Assembly: GCA_041665525.1 (NCBI GenBank)
Contig: JBAYIS010000003.1
Span: 62,001-126,000, forward strand
Source of the DNA: UBA8401 sp041665525
Lineage (GTDB): Bacteria > Bacteroidota > Ignavibacteria > UBA10030 > UBA8401
DNA length: 64,000 nt
Direction: 5' to 3'
In this document: positions 44,749 to 53,611 of the stretch, piece after piece
Numbering within the stretch: position 1 is the stretch's first letter
How the letters are laid out: each line of letters starts with the position of its first letter
Notes under the pieces: model-generated
Databases searched by the model: none
What the model saw: only the letters and a program-made list of their open reading frames with translations
Told to the model about the DNA's origin: nothing
Program-made: the position numbers and the translations under genes

Positions 44749-46811
44749 TTTATACCTATTCCAGGTTCAACATTCGTCGATGATGTTAGTAATGCAAAAT
44801 TATTTCCGTCCGCAGCGGTCGCAAGCAGCATTCCGTTGGATTCAACACCCATCAGTTTCGCTGGTGCAAGATTGGCAACTACGATGATTGTCTTGCCGAT
44901 CAACTGATCCGGCGTCACTTTTTCTGCAATACCGGCCACGATCTGCCGTTGTTCAAATCCAAGATCTATTTGCAGCTTCAGCAATTTTTTCGACTTCGGT
45001 ACCGCTTCTGCCTGCACTATTTTTGCTGTCCGGAAATCGATTTTCCCAAAATCGTCATAGGTAATCTGCGGCTTAAGAGGGGTGTATGCCGTTTCAGCAG
45101 TTGATATTTCAATTTTTGTCTCGGGCGGTGTTCCCAATTTTCCCAATTCCTGTTCGATAGTAGTATCCTCTATTTTTGTAAAAAGAATTTCTGATTGTCC
45201 CAACGGATGGGATTCAGGCAACCGCGGTTCCCCCGCCTGTTCCCAGAGCTCCTTCTCAATCTCAGCGCTCAGATTCAGCATCTTCCAGACTTTTGCAGAA
45301 GAGAAAGGAACAACCGGTGAGAAAAGAATCGCCAATGAACGGACGATATTCAAACAAATATTCACTGTGGTTCCGCACTGAACGGGATCACTCTTGAATG
45401 TTTTCCATGGTTCACTGTCATTAAAATACTTGTTTGCTGCGCGTGCAACATTCATCATTTCCATCGTCGCATCGCGGAATTTGAACTGTTCGATCAATTC
45501 ACCGATGCGTTCCGGTGCAGATTGTACATAAGCAAGAACTTCTGTGTCACGATCATTCACTACGCCCCGTTTCGGTACAGTATTGCCGAAGTTCTTTGCA
45601 GCAAACGTTATGGTCCGGTTGATGAAATTTCCGTAGATATCAGCAAGCTCATTATTGTTCTTTGCCTGGAAATCCTTCCAGTAGAAATCCGAATCCTTCG
45701 TTTCCGGAAGATTGGTCGCGAGCGTATACCGAAGAATATCCGCTGGATAACGTTCGAGCATATCCTTAAGATAAATGGCATTGTTGCGGCTTTTGGAGAA
45801 CTTTCCCCCTTCCAGATTCAGGAATTCATTTGCCGGCACGTTGTCCGGCAGAATATATCCAGTTTTCGCCATCAATTCCGCTGGAAAGACGATCGTATGA
45901 AAAACGATGTTATCCTTGGCCAAAAAAGCGATATACCGCGTGGCATCGTCGCACCAGTATTCTTTCCATTTGTCTGGTGTACCCTGCTGTTGCGCCCACT
46001 CTTTCGTTGACGAAATGTATCCGAGTACTGCATCGAACCACACATAGATCACTTTCCCTTCAGCCCCTTCGAGAGGCACTGGAATACCCCAACTGAGATC
46101 GCGCGTCACAGCGCGGTCCTGTAATCCCTCTTTCAGCCAACTGCGTGTCTGTTGTAAAACATTTTCTTTCCATGTACTGGAATGACCTGCGATATAGTCT
46201 TCCAATTTTTTCTGAAAACTTCCCAGTGTGAAATACCAGTGTTTGGTTCTTTTCACGACAGGTGATTTTCCAGTGATCAAACTCTTTGGTTCCTTTAATT
46301 CCAGTTGGTCATAATATTTCCCGCAATTATCACACTGGTCTCCGCGCGCTTTGTCATATCCGCAGTTCGGACAAATTCCTTCCACATACCGGTCCGGCAG
46401 AAACATCTGTGCTTCGGCATCGAAGAATTGATCTTGTTCATTCGGCACCAGATAGCCTTTTTGAAGCAGGTCGAGAAAGAATTCCTTGGACGTTTCATGA
46501 TGCACCGGCAGCGACGTTCGGGAATAATTGTCAAAATGTATCCCGAATTTTTTGAATGCCGATTTATTGGCTTCATGATATTTATCAACGATCGCTTGAG
46601 GGGTGGTTTTTTCTTTTTCGGCGGAGATAGTGATGGCAACACCGTGTTCATCCGAACCGCAAATATGAATCACGTTTCGGTGTTGCAGCCGTTGATACCG
46701 TGTGTAAATATCCGACGGTACATACACACCCGCCAGATGGCCGAGATGGATATGACCGTTTGCGTACGGGAGAGCTGACGTTATGAGAATCCGTTTGAAC
46801 TTATTTTGCAT
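44745..46811 (-). CDS. metG: Methionyl-tRNA synthetase
   Basis: 688 aa, the long form. The HIGH-type motif is HIHLGH near 20-25. A four-Cys zinc knuckle (CPNCGYDKARGDQCDNCG) is at about 145-165 and the KMSKS-type motif is GGKFSKSRN. The C-terminal EMAPII/OB-fold tRNA-binding domain (about 580-688) opens with IDFRTAKIVQAEAVP. It charges both initiator and elongator tRNA-Met. It overlaps holB upstream by 11 bases and hldD downstream by 4. Confidence 0.97.
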   Translation of the reverse strand: MQNKFKRILITSALPYANGHIHLGHLAGVYVPSDIYTRYQRLQHRNVIHICGSDEHGVAITISAEKEKTTPQAIVDKYHEANKSAFKKFGIHFDNYSRTSLPVHHETSKEFFLDLLQKGYLVPNEQDQFFDAEAQMFLPDRYVEGICPNCGYDKARGDQCDNCGKYYDQLELKEPKSLITGKSPVVKRTKHWYFTLGSFQKKLEDYIAGHSSTWKENVLQQTRSWLKEGLQDRAVTRDLSWGIPVPLEGAEGKVIYVWFDAVLGYISSTKEWAQQQGTPDKWKEYWCDDATRYIAFLAKDNIVFHTIVFPAELMAKTGYILPDNVPANEFLNLEGGKFSKSRNNAIYLKDMLERYPADILRYTLATNLPETKDSDFYWKDFQAKNNNELADIYGNFINRTITFAAKNFGNTVPKRGVVNDRDTEVLAYVQSAPERIGELIEQFKFRDATMEMMNVARAANKYFNDSEPWKTFKSDPVQCGTTVNICLNIVRSLAILFSPVVPFSSAKVWKMLNLSAEIEKELWEQAGEPRLPESHPLGQSEILFTKIEDTTIEQELGKLGTPPETKIEISTAETAYTPLKPQITYDDFGKIDFRTAKIVQAEAVPKSKKLLKLQIDLGFEQRQIVAGIAEKVTPDQLIGKTIIVVANLAPAKLMGVESNGMLLATAADGNNFALLTSSTNVEPGIGIK

Positions 46812-47922
46812 GCAATAATCGTCGTAATTGAACCGTGAGAGAGAGCATTACCAGTGGAAGATACACATTTCTTCGGAGAAGTTCGAGTGCTCGTTCGATG
46901 GCGTTCAGGCATTCTTCAAGGTTTTTTCCGCCGAACTTCCCGACAAAACTGTGCAATTCCGCAGCTTGATCGACATTCAACAACGTTTGCTCCGCACCTT
47001 CGCGTAACACGACTGAATCACGGAACCATGCCAGCAGCATTGTTAATAACTGTTCAGCATGATCGCGTTTGTTGCCGGTGAAATATTCCTCTTCTTCTTC
47101 CAGCAGCTTTATCGGAGACGGCCCGAGAATGCTTCGCAGAAACCGGACCGCATCCCTGCGGTACTGATCCACATCTTCGCCCAACAATTCGAGTGCGCGC
47201 GAATAATTACCTCCGGCAAGCCGGGATGCAAAGTGCGATTGTTCTTCGCTGGCCCCTAAACGTTCGCGCAATGCGGCAGCGATTTCATCCTCCGAAAGCT
47301 GCGAACATTGGATCAACTGACAACGGGAAAGGATCGTTTGTTTTACCGAATCTTTCCGTGAGGTGACCAAAAGAAAGTGGACACCCTCTAACGGTTCTTC
47401 CAGCACCTTTAATAGCGCATTTGTGGATTCGTCATTCATGGCGTCCGCATCGAAGATAATGAAGATCTTCTTCCCCGCCTCCGCCCCGCTCATAGAAGAC
47501 TGTTTTTTGATCTCGCGAATCGATTTGATGCGGATGAACCTCGCCTTGGGAATATCGATATGGAAATACGGATTAGCTGATTTTTCCGCAATCTGCCGGC
47601 GCACTTCCGCCAATACTTCGTTCTCCAGACTTTCCCCTTCGTCATTCTTTTCTCCGTCACCGCCTGGAAGCGGAAACACGAATTTTAGGTTGGGGTGCTG
47701 CAACAATACCATCTTTTTGCAACTCGGACATTCGCCGCATGCCGTTTCTCCGTTCTGATGACAGAGGAGTGTCCGTGCAAATTCGATCGCCAAAGCATCT
47801 TTCCCCACTCCGGCATTGCCCCAAAACAAGTACGCATGTGCGAGACGCTCATTGCGGATGGCGGAGCGAAGCATCTGCTTTACCCGCTGCTGTCCAATGA
47901 CCGTATCCCAATTAAAATGCAT
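46801..47922 (-). CDS. holB: DNA polymerase III delta' subunit (clamp loader)
   Basis: 373 aa from the ATG at 47922. Upstream in-frame codons exist to 48033, but they lie inside the Omp85 gene and give no family sequence. The AAA+ motifs are AYLFWGNAGVGKDAL (P-loop), a zinc-binding CGECPSC cluster, IFDADAMNDESTNALLK (Walker B region) and SRCQ (arginine finger/sensor 1). It is part of the replicative clamp loader. It overlaps the 3' end of the Omp85 gene by 11 bases and metG by 11 bases. Confidence 0.93.
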   Translation of the reverse strand: MHFNWDTVIGQQRVKQMLRSAIRNERLAHAYLFWGNAGVGKDALAIEFARTLLCHQNGETACGECPSCKKMVLLQHPNLKFVFPLPGGDGEKNDEGESLENEVLAEVRRQIAEKSANPYFHIDIPKARFIRIKSIREIKKQSSMSGAEAGKKIFIIFDADAMNDESTNALLKVLEEPLEGVHFLLVTSRKDSVKQTILSRCQLIQCSQLSEDEIAAALRERLGASEEQSHFASRLAGGNYSRALELLGEDVDQYRRDAVRFLRSILGPSPIKLLEEEEEYFTGNKRDHAEQLLTMLLAWFRDSVVLREGAEQTLLNVDQAAELHSFVGKFGGKNLEECLNAIERALELLRRNVYLPLVMLSLTVQLRRLLHAK

Positions 47923-49963
47923 GGCCGATCCCGAAATGAACGATGGAAAATGAATTATGGAAAAACCGTTGTTCATACAGCCATTGTTGACCGAGCGGTT
48001 TTTTCGGATCGTATAATCTCCAGGCGATGTCAAATCGGAATGGACCTACGAATGTTTCATACCGCAGTCCAAAACCGACCGCCACAGCAATCTGATTGAG
48101 CATAACATCCTTTGCCTCCACCCAGGTATTTCCATAGTCAACGAACGCAACGGACCAAAACCGTGGCAATTCTAAAATGTTGATATTTCCCCCGTTCGGA
48201 AATAACTGCGAACGAACCTCCATGCTCCCTTCGAAAGCGATATTACCCCCTTGCAGGGCATCACTGAAGGATGCAAGCTGTTTATCTTTCCATCCGCGCA
48301 CACTGCCGGAGCCGCCGACAAGAAACCTTCGGGGCAGCGGAACAGGTGTAGCGTTATTCTTTTGATTGTATAACTGGGCAATTCCCGCTTTAATTTTTAA
48401 TGCAAATACCTGATGTTGATCTGATTCCCCGCTGAAATAATGTTTCACCAGGAATGAGACTTTCACATATTCCGAATACGGTAGACCGAAACCGCCTGCC
48501 GTCCTGCTGATTAAACCCGCTTCCTCGACTGTAACCGAATGGAAGAATCCTGCGGTCGGAGAAAAGAAATTATTTGTTTTATCCCGTTGCAACGTGAACG
48601 ATTCAATGAAATTGAATTGTTTCGTGGAATCATCCGGCCGGATGCCTGTCGTTTCCTCGCTTTTATACAATGGATCGACGCGTTCGATGTTGAATTCCGT
48701 AACACCGATAGTGAATGTTGCCAGTTTTGTAGTGAAAGCAATCTTAGCACGAAGCGTGTTTAGATCGTATTCTTTTTGCTTTTCCGCTTCGGCTGTCAGT
48801 GTGATGGACGCGCTCGTTTTATTACTAAAGAAGTACGGGAAGACGAGTTGGGATTGGATATCCGCTTTTCCGAACAACGTCGGTTCGGCAAGTCCCTTGG
48901 AAAACGCTCCCCGATAATACAGATCTTCGATCTCATTGGCGCGGGCACGGGATGAGATTGAAAAATTCTGAGCTCCGCCAAAAAGATTGCGGTGTTTATA
49001 GCTGAGCCCAAGACCAGTGGAAAAAAGAGAATTATTTTCGTTCAGTACCAGGATCTCCGGCGTAATCTCCTGAAGTTCCAACATCTGGAATGAGATCTGG
49101 AGCGGGATGAAATTTTCATCATTATCAACAGCGGAGGTTTGCTTCCGAATACTGGCAAATTCGAACACTCCCAAGCGATTAAGATTTTGTTCACTGGTGA
49201 GTCGCTTCTCATCGTTGTAAATTTCCCCCTGTTCAAAATCCAACTGCCGAAGCATCACAGTACTGTCGATTTGCTCATCCTCATGGTCGAATCGTACATC
49301 GCCGAAGACATACCGCTTCCCGATTTGGAACACCAGTAAAACGGAGATATTATTGGTTGAGGCATACCGTACTTGAGCAACACTGTCCAGAAATGCATTC
49401 GCGAATCCGGCATTCTGCAAAATCCGAAGAATGCGGGTCTGTTCTTCCACAACACTGTTCTTGTTGAACGGTTCCCCCTGCTTTATCAGCGATCGTTGTT
49501 GGATCTCCTGAAGCACATCCAGAGTGACCTTGTCGATTCCAAGAAACCGGACAGTATCGAACATCGATTGCTCATTCTCGCGGATATCTATGGAAATATC
49601 AACAGAGGAACGATCTTCCGAATAGGTAAGTGTCGTGTCGAGCATTGCATTAAAATATCCCCGCTCCCGGAAGTATTCCTTGATATTGATGATATCCTGA
49701 GCGAACAGATTCTGATTGAAATATGAGCGCGGAGCACCGATCTTTTCGTAGATATTTTCATTCAGAAAGATCCAAACGCTCCACGGAGTCTCCAACGTCG
49801 TCAGTTGATTCGTGATCTCCTGTTCAGTTGTGACGCCATCGATGGTGATGTCGATATCATTTACCTCAGTCTGTTCCGTAGTTTGTTGTGCGAATACCGG
49901 AAGCGTAAAGGACAAAAGAAAAAACAGACTGAAACGAGTGAGATGTGTGGTCAGTGATTTCAA
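47912..49963 (-). CDS. Omp85-superfamily outer-membrane protein (BamA/TamA-like)
   Basis: 683 aa with a signal peptide ending near FAQQ (25-27). Residues about 30-310 hold POTRA-like domains. The C-terminal bacterial surface antigen barrel (about 330-683) contains the PRRFLVGGSGSVRGW motif typical of the Omp85 lid loop region, and the protein ends in Phe. It is shorter than usual BamA (about 800 aa) and resembles the TamA or secondary Omp85 group. It probably inserts or exports outer-membrane or surface proteins, conceivably the large barrels of this window. The main BamA would be elsewhere. Confidence 0.88.
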   Translation of the reverse strand: MKSLTTHLTRFSLFFLLSFTLPVFAQQTTEQTEVNDIDITIDGVTTEQEITNQLTTLETPWSVWIFLNENIYEKIGAPRSYFNQNLFAQDIINIKEYFRERGYFNAMLDTTLTYSEDRSSVDISIDIRENEQSMFDTVRFLGIDKVTLDVLQEIQQRSLIKQGEPFNKNSVVEEQTRILRILQNAGFANAFLDSVAQVRYASTNNISVLLVFQIGKRYVFGDVRFDHEDEQIDSTVMLRQLDFEQGEIYNDEKRLTSEQNLNRLGVFEFASIRKQTSAVDNDENFIPLQISFQMLELQEITPEILVLNENNSLFSTGLGLSYKHRNLFGGAQNFSISSRARANEIEDLYYRGAFSKGLAEPTLFGKADIQSQLVFPYFFSNKTSASITLTAEAEKQKEYDLNTLRAKIAFTTKLATFTIGVTEFNIERVDPLYKSEETTGIRPDDSTKQFNFIESFTLQRDKTNNFFSPTAGFFHSVTVEEAGLISRTAGGFGLPYSEYVKVSFLVKHYFSGESDQHQVFALKIKAGIAQLYNQKNNATPVPLPRRFLVGGSGSVRGWKDKQLASFSDALQGGNIAFEGSMEVRSQLFPNGGNINILELPRFWSVAFVDYGNTWVEAKDVMLNQIAVAVGFGLRYETFVGPFRFDIAWRLYDPKKPLGQQWLYEQRFFHNSFSIVHFGIGHAF

Positions 49964-49984
49964 CGGTAATAGTGGCGTGTGTAT

Positions 49985-50013
49985 AAAAAAACCCAGCGGA
50001 AAAATGCTGGGTT
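49985..50013 (-). terminator. Intrinsic terminator after the DUF2795 gene
   Basis: AACCCAGC (49990-49997) pairs with GCTGGGTT (50006-50013). On the minus strand it is followed by a run of T (49985-49991 region). It lies about 30 bases after the stop at 50042 and just before the Omp85 gene, so it ends the topA-to-DUF2795 transcript. Confidence 0.85.
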
Positions 50014-50041
50014 AAACGTTCATACGGAACGGGATCATCGC

Positions 50042-50266
50042 TTAATAATCGTTCTCGTCTTCATAGAAAAAGTCGCCGTCCGTAGGATAATCCGGCCAAA
50101 TATCTTCTATGCTCTCATACGGCTCGTCGGCGTCTTCCAATTCATTAAGATTTTCGATCAATTCCGGCGGTGATCCAGTCCGGATCGCATAGTCGATTAG
50201 TTCTTCCTTTGTTGCAGGCCACGGAGCATCATCCAGATACGAAGCCAGTTCCATAGTCCAAATCAT
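50042..50266 (-). CDS. Small acidic protein, DUF2795-like
   Basis: 74 aa. The first 45 residues (ELASYLDDAPWPATKEELIDYA...GSPPELIENL) match the pattern of DUF2795, a short helical domain. The C-terminal part is very acidic (many Asp/Glu, ending DFFYEDENDY). It has no known function. It is the last gene before a strong terminator and starts 25 bases after the M23 peptidase gene, so it is probably co-transcribed. Confidence 0.78.
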   Translation of the reverse strand: MIWTMELASYLDDAPWPATKEELIDYAIRTGSPPELIENLNELEDADEPYESIEDIWPDYPTDGDFFYEDENDY

Positions 50267-50291
50267 AAACCAAATGCCTTTATTCTAATTT

Positions 50292-51251
50292 CTAATTTCT
50301 GTTATCAACGAGTTGTGCGCGTATCTTTTCATAGTCTACATCATCAACAAAGAATTCAACCGGATTCTGTTTCTCCCCGCTCCTGATCACTTCATAATGC
50401 AGATGCGGACCGGTAGAACGTCCTGTATTTCCTGAGTAGGCAATGAGTGCGCCCCGTTTTACGCGTTGGCCAGACCGTGCAACGCATTTTGAAAGGTGCG
50501 CATACCACGTTTTATAGCCATATCCGTGATTGATCTCCACCGCTGTTCCGTATCCGCTGCCCGTTACTCCGGAGAATTCAATTATTCCATCTCCGGTAGC
50601 ATATACCGGTGTGCCGATATCATTGTGGATATCCACACCTTCGTGCCGCTTCAAAATTCCGATGAATGGATCCCTGCGCAAACCAAAACCATGGTAGGAA
50701 TACGTGCCGACCATTGGTTTGATGGCCGGCATAGATGAGAAGATGACCTTGTTATTTTCGTACTGTTTATAAATCTGTTCATAACTCGATCGTTGGAACG
50801 TGATCTCTTTATCCAATTTATTCAGCAGCTGTTGAGATGATCCAATAAGTGTGCTAGCTTCGCTCGAAATGAGCCCTTCATACGAAGAGACACTGGCACC
50901 GCCGGTTCCCAGTTGACGCGTCTCATAATCGATCTTCGGTAGATTGACGATGGATCGCAGTTGGTTATCACTCTTTGAAAGCGAATTCAGATACGCAGTA
51001 TAACTGTTCATCTGGTCATTCAACTCTCGAAGCTGATTCTTCAGGACGAGGTTTTCAGTGGAGAGTTCACCTGCTGTTTTGATCCCCAATCCCAAGAAAT
51101 CTCCATACGCGTTGTTTGCCGTACCGAGCATGGAAATAAATACGATAGTGGCGACAGCCACACCCGCGGTCATTTTCAGCCGGTACCTTTTCGCCTCAAC
51201 GTACGATACCTGTTCATCTGAATAAAAAAAGAGTTTTTTCCTTTTCAACAT
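50292..51251 (-). CDS. Membrane-anchored M23 (LytM-type) peptidoglycan endopeptidase
   Basis: 319 aa from the ATG at 51251; the longer frame to 51308 adds residues without family character. A cytoplasmic N-terminus is followed by one helix (about 27-48), a coiled-coil segment (about 62-95), and an M23 domain (about 195-295). All active-site residues are present: H203 and D207 (HEGVDIHND), H252 (WYAHLSK), and H283/H285 (GPHLHYE). It is therefore probably catalytic, unlike EnvC/NlpD. It likely cuts cross-bridges during growth or division. It starts 81 bases after hprK. Confidence 0.92.
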   Translation of the reverse strand: MLKRKKLFFYSDEQVSYVEAKRYRLKMTAGVAVATIVFISMLGTANNAYGDFLGLGIKTAGELSTENLVLKNQLRELNDQMNSYTAYLNSLSKSDNQLRSIVNLPKIDYETRQLGTGGASVSSYEGLISSEASTLIGSSQQLLNKLDKEITFQRSSYEQIYKQYENNKVIFSSMPAIKPMVGTYSYHGFGLRRDPFIGILKRHEGVDIHNDIGTPVYATGDGIIEFSGVTGSGYGTAVEINHGYGYKTWYAHLSKCVARSGQRVKRGALIAYSGNTGRSTGPHLHYEVIRSGEKQNPVEFFVDDVDYEKIRAQLVDNRN

Positions 51252-51332
51252 CTCCCTGCCATTTTGTGAATGCAGTAAGAAAATATAAAAATATGAGCGG
51301 TTTGTCAAGAATTGAAATCAAAAACGCCCAAT

Positions 51333-52343
51333 TCACTCAAAATCATGCTCAAAATAGTCAATACTTCGTTTACCGACACCTTTTGTCTTAATTTGTATCA
51401 CTTTTTCCAGCTTTTTTGAAAATTCCTGTGCTGCATCATATCCATAATGCTTGGAGAGATAATTTAATGCAATCACTTCGGAGATGACCGTCACATTTTT
51501 CCCAGGTAGAATCGGCAGACGAATATGGGGAAGTTCCACATCCATAATACTGATTGTTTCCTGGTCCAAACCAGTCCGTGTAAAATCTCCATCGGATTTC
51601 CATTCCATTAATTCAACGACGACTTCGATCCGTTTCTGAAACCGTATCGCGCGCACTCCGAAGATACTCTGGACATCAATAAGTCCCAATCCGCGAATTT
51701 CCATGAAGTGTTTCACCAGGTCTGTACCGGTACCGATCAATATATTTTCCCCCTTTCTGGTTATCGTCACAACGTCATCAGATACAAGTCTGTGTCCCCG
51801 CTCCACTAGATCCAGGGCGATCTCGCTTTTCCCAATGCCGGACCGTCCGACGAACAGCAATCCGATTCCGTAAACATCAACAAACGAACCATGAATGGTA
51901 CTCTGTTGGGAGAATTGATCATCCAGAAAATCGCTGAGGAGATAAACACATTTTGTTGTCTCAAACGGCGTCCTGAAGACTGGAACATTATGGTCCTCTG
52001 CGATTTTCAGGAGTTCCTTGTCCAAAGTATTCTTGTTAGTAACGACAATGCATGGGATCTCGAATTTGAAGAGCGTATTAAATGCCTCAATACGCTTTTC
52101 CAGAGACATGCTTTTCATATAGCGTATCTCGGTATTTCCGAATACCTGTACGCGATCGTATGTGAATAAACCCACATACCCGGCAAGTGCCAGACCCGGA
52201 CGATGGATGCTTTTTTCTTTGACCTTGTTGTCCAGGCCGACGTTTACCAGCGTTTCGAACTTCAGCCGGTCCTTGTTCTTTTCGAACAAAAACCCGACTG
52301 TGATACTCTGTTTTCGATGTTCTTTGCCAATGTTCAATCCCAT
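51333..52343 (-). CDS. hprK: HPr kinase/phosphorylase
   Basis: 336 aa, full length. The catalytic H151 is in IHGSFVDVYGIGLL, the P-loop GRSGIGKS is at 166-173, followed by LVSDDVV and the signature MEIRGLGLIDV. HprK phosphorylates a serine of HPr or a related protein. It lies 9 bases after hpf, a pairing also seen in other bacteria with partial PTS systems. No PTS genes are in the window, so whether HPr is the target here is open. Confidence 0.95.
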   Translation of the reverse strand: MGLNIGKEHRKQSITVGFLFEKNKDRLKFETLVNVGLDNKVKEKSIHRPGLALAGYVGLFTYDRVQVFGNTEIRYMKSMSLEKRIEAFNTLFKFEIPCIVVTNKNTLDKELLKIAEDHNVPVFRTPFETTKCVYLLSDFLDDQFSQQSTIHGSFVDVYGIGLLFVGRSGIGKSEIALDLVERGHRLVSDDVVTITRKGENILIGTGTDLVKHFMEIRGLGLIDVQSIFGVRAIRFQKRIEVVVELMEWKSDGDFTRTGLDQETISIMDVELPHIRLPILPGKNVTVISEVIALNYLSKHYGYDAAQEFSKKLEKVIQIKTKGVGKRSIDYFEHDFE

Positions 52344-52352
52344 AATTCCTCG

Positions 52353-52685
52353 TTACACTTTTGCACGTGTTTTACGGATTACTGTTTTTTGTTTTTCACG
52401 AACTTTCGCTTTGTGCCGCTGCAGCTGACGTTCGATTTTTATTACCGCAGCATCGATTGATTTTGTATACTCTTCCGTTTTTTCCAATGCCTTTAATACC
52501 GATCCCTGCACTTTCACTAATAATTCCGCTGCCTTCAAACTGTTCTTACTTTTTTCATAACTCAGGATAAGGTCTGCACTAATGATACCATCGAAATGAT
52601 TTTCCAGTTTATTAATAGCGCCAAACGCATAAGAACGAAGGGTTTCGTGTGCCTTAAAATGACGTGCAGTGATATGTATATTCAT
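52353..52685 (-). CDS. hpf: Ribosome hibernation-promoting factor, short form
   Basis: 110 aa. The beta-alpha-beta-beta-beta-alpha fold is recognisable by MNIHITARHFKAHETLRSYA, IISADLILSYEKSKNSLKAAELLV and the TEEYTKSIDAAVIKIERQL helix. It lacks the C-terminal dimerisation domain of long HPF. The tail is rich in Lys/Arg. It binds the 30S subunit in slow growth. It lies between the xerC-like gene and hprK with gaps of 12 and 9 bases. Confidence 0.92.
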   Translation of the reverse strand: MNIHITARHFKAHETLRSYAFGAINKLENHFDGIISADLILSYEKSKNSLKAAELLVKVQGSVLKALEKTEEYTKSIDAAVIKIERQLQRHKAKVREKQKTVIRKTRAKV

Positions 52686-52697
52686 AATGGTCTCCTT

Positions 52698-53603
52698 TCA
52701 AGACGTTGCTTTGGGATGTGCTTGCTGATAGATCTTTTTCAACCGTTCGACGGTAACATGCGTATACACCTGAGTCGTGGAGAGGCTCTCATGCCCCAGT
52801 AATTCCTTCACCGCGATGATATCCGCTCCGTTATCAAGTAAATGTGTGGCAAAGGAATGCCGCAAAACGTGCGGGCTTTTTTTCTGAAGTTCTGTTGCTG
52901 CAGAGAGATATTTCTTCACCAGTGTGTTCACCATGGAAGGCGTCAAACGGTTCCCTTTTCTGTTGATGAGCAATGCGCGTTCAGTGGTCTCAGATTGCGA
53001 TGCGATCTCCTTTCGGAATGTAAGATAGTGGAGAATGGATTGGTGTGCTTTGAGAGTAAAAGGAATGATCCGCTGCTTATTCCCTTTCCCCGTAACTTTA
53101 ATCGTGCGGTTCTTTCCATCGATGTCTTCCAGATTCAAACCGATAAGTTCGCCCCGGCGAATGCCGCTGCCGTAAAACAGTTCCAGCATGACTGAGTCGC
53201 GTGCGCCATCGAATTTTTCTCGTTCGGGAAGTGCGAAAATCCGGTCAACCGAATCCTTGTTGATAAACTGCGGAAGTTTCTTTTCGACTTTCGGGGTGAT
53301 GATATTCAGCGCCGGGTTCCGGCGCATGATCCGTTTACGGACAAGGTATTTATAGAAGGAACGCAGAGTCGATAGTTTCCGGACAACGCTTTTTTTCCCT
53401 AGCCCGGAATCGAGCAAAAGACCTAAAAACACGCGGACCACGTCCTGGTCAGTATCCTCGTGCCGCTCCGTCAACTCCGGGAAATCGTTCTTCAGAAATG
53501 TAAAATATTGAGCAAGATCGTTCGCATACGATACAATAGTGTGCGGTGAATAATTTCTTTCGTTTTCAAGATACGAAAGATATGCACTGATCAGTTTTTG
53601 CAT
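52698..53603 (-). CDS. xerC: Tyrosine recombinase XerC/XerD
   Basis: 301 aa, the length of Xer proteins. A SAM-like N-terminal domain is followed by a catalytic domain with R149 (GSGIRRGEL), K173, H245-x-x-R248 (HVLRHSFATH), H271 and nucleophile Y280. Chromosome dimer resolution at dif is the expected role. The housekeeping context (topA and hpf on either side) argues against a phage integrase. XerC and XerD cannot be told apart here with certainty. Confidence 0.92.
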   Translation of the reverse strand: MQKLISAYLSYLENERNYSPHTIVSYANDLAQYFTFLKNDFPELTERHEDTDQDVVRVFLGLLLDSGLGKKSVVRKLSTLRSFYKYLVRKRIMRRNPALNIITPKVEKKLPQFINKDSVDRIFALPEREKFDGARDSVMLELFYGSGIRRGELIGLNLEDIDGKNRTIKVTGKGNKQRIIPFTLKAHQSILHYLTFRKEIASQSETTERALLINRKGNRLTPSMVNTLVKKYLSAATELQKKSPHVLRHSFATHLLDNGADIIAVKELLGHESLSTTQVYTHVTVERLKKIYQQAHPKATS

Positions 53604-53611
53604 TCAAATGC

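Noticed and set aside
52698..53603. Tyrosine recombinase as an integrase of a genomic island
   Set aside because: Length and context (topA, hpf, hprK) fit housekeeping Xer recombinases; no att-like repeats were seen.
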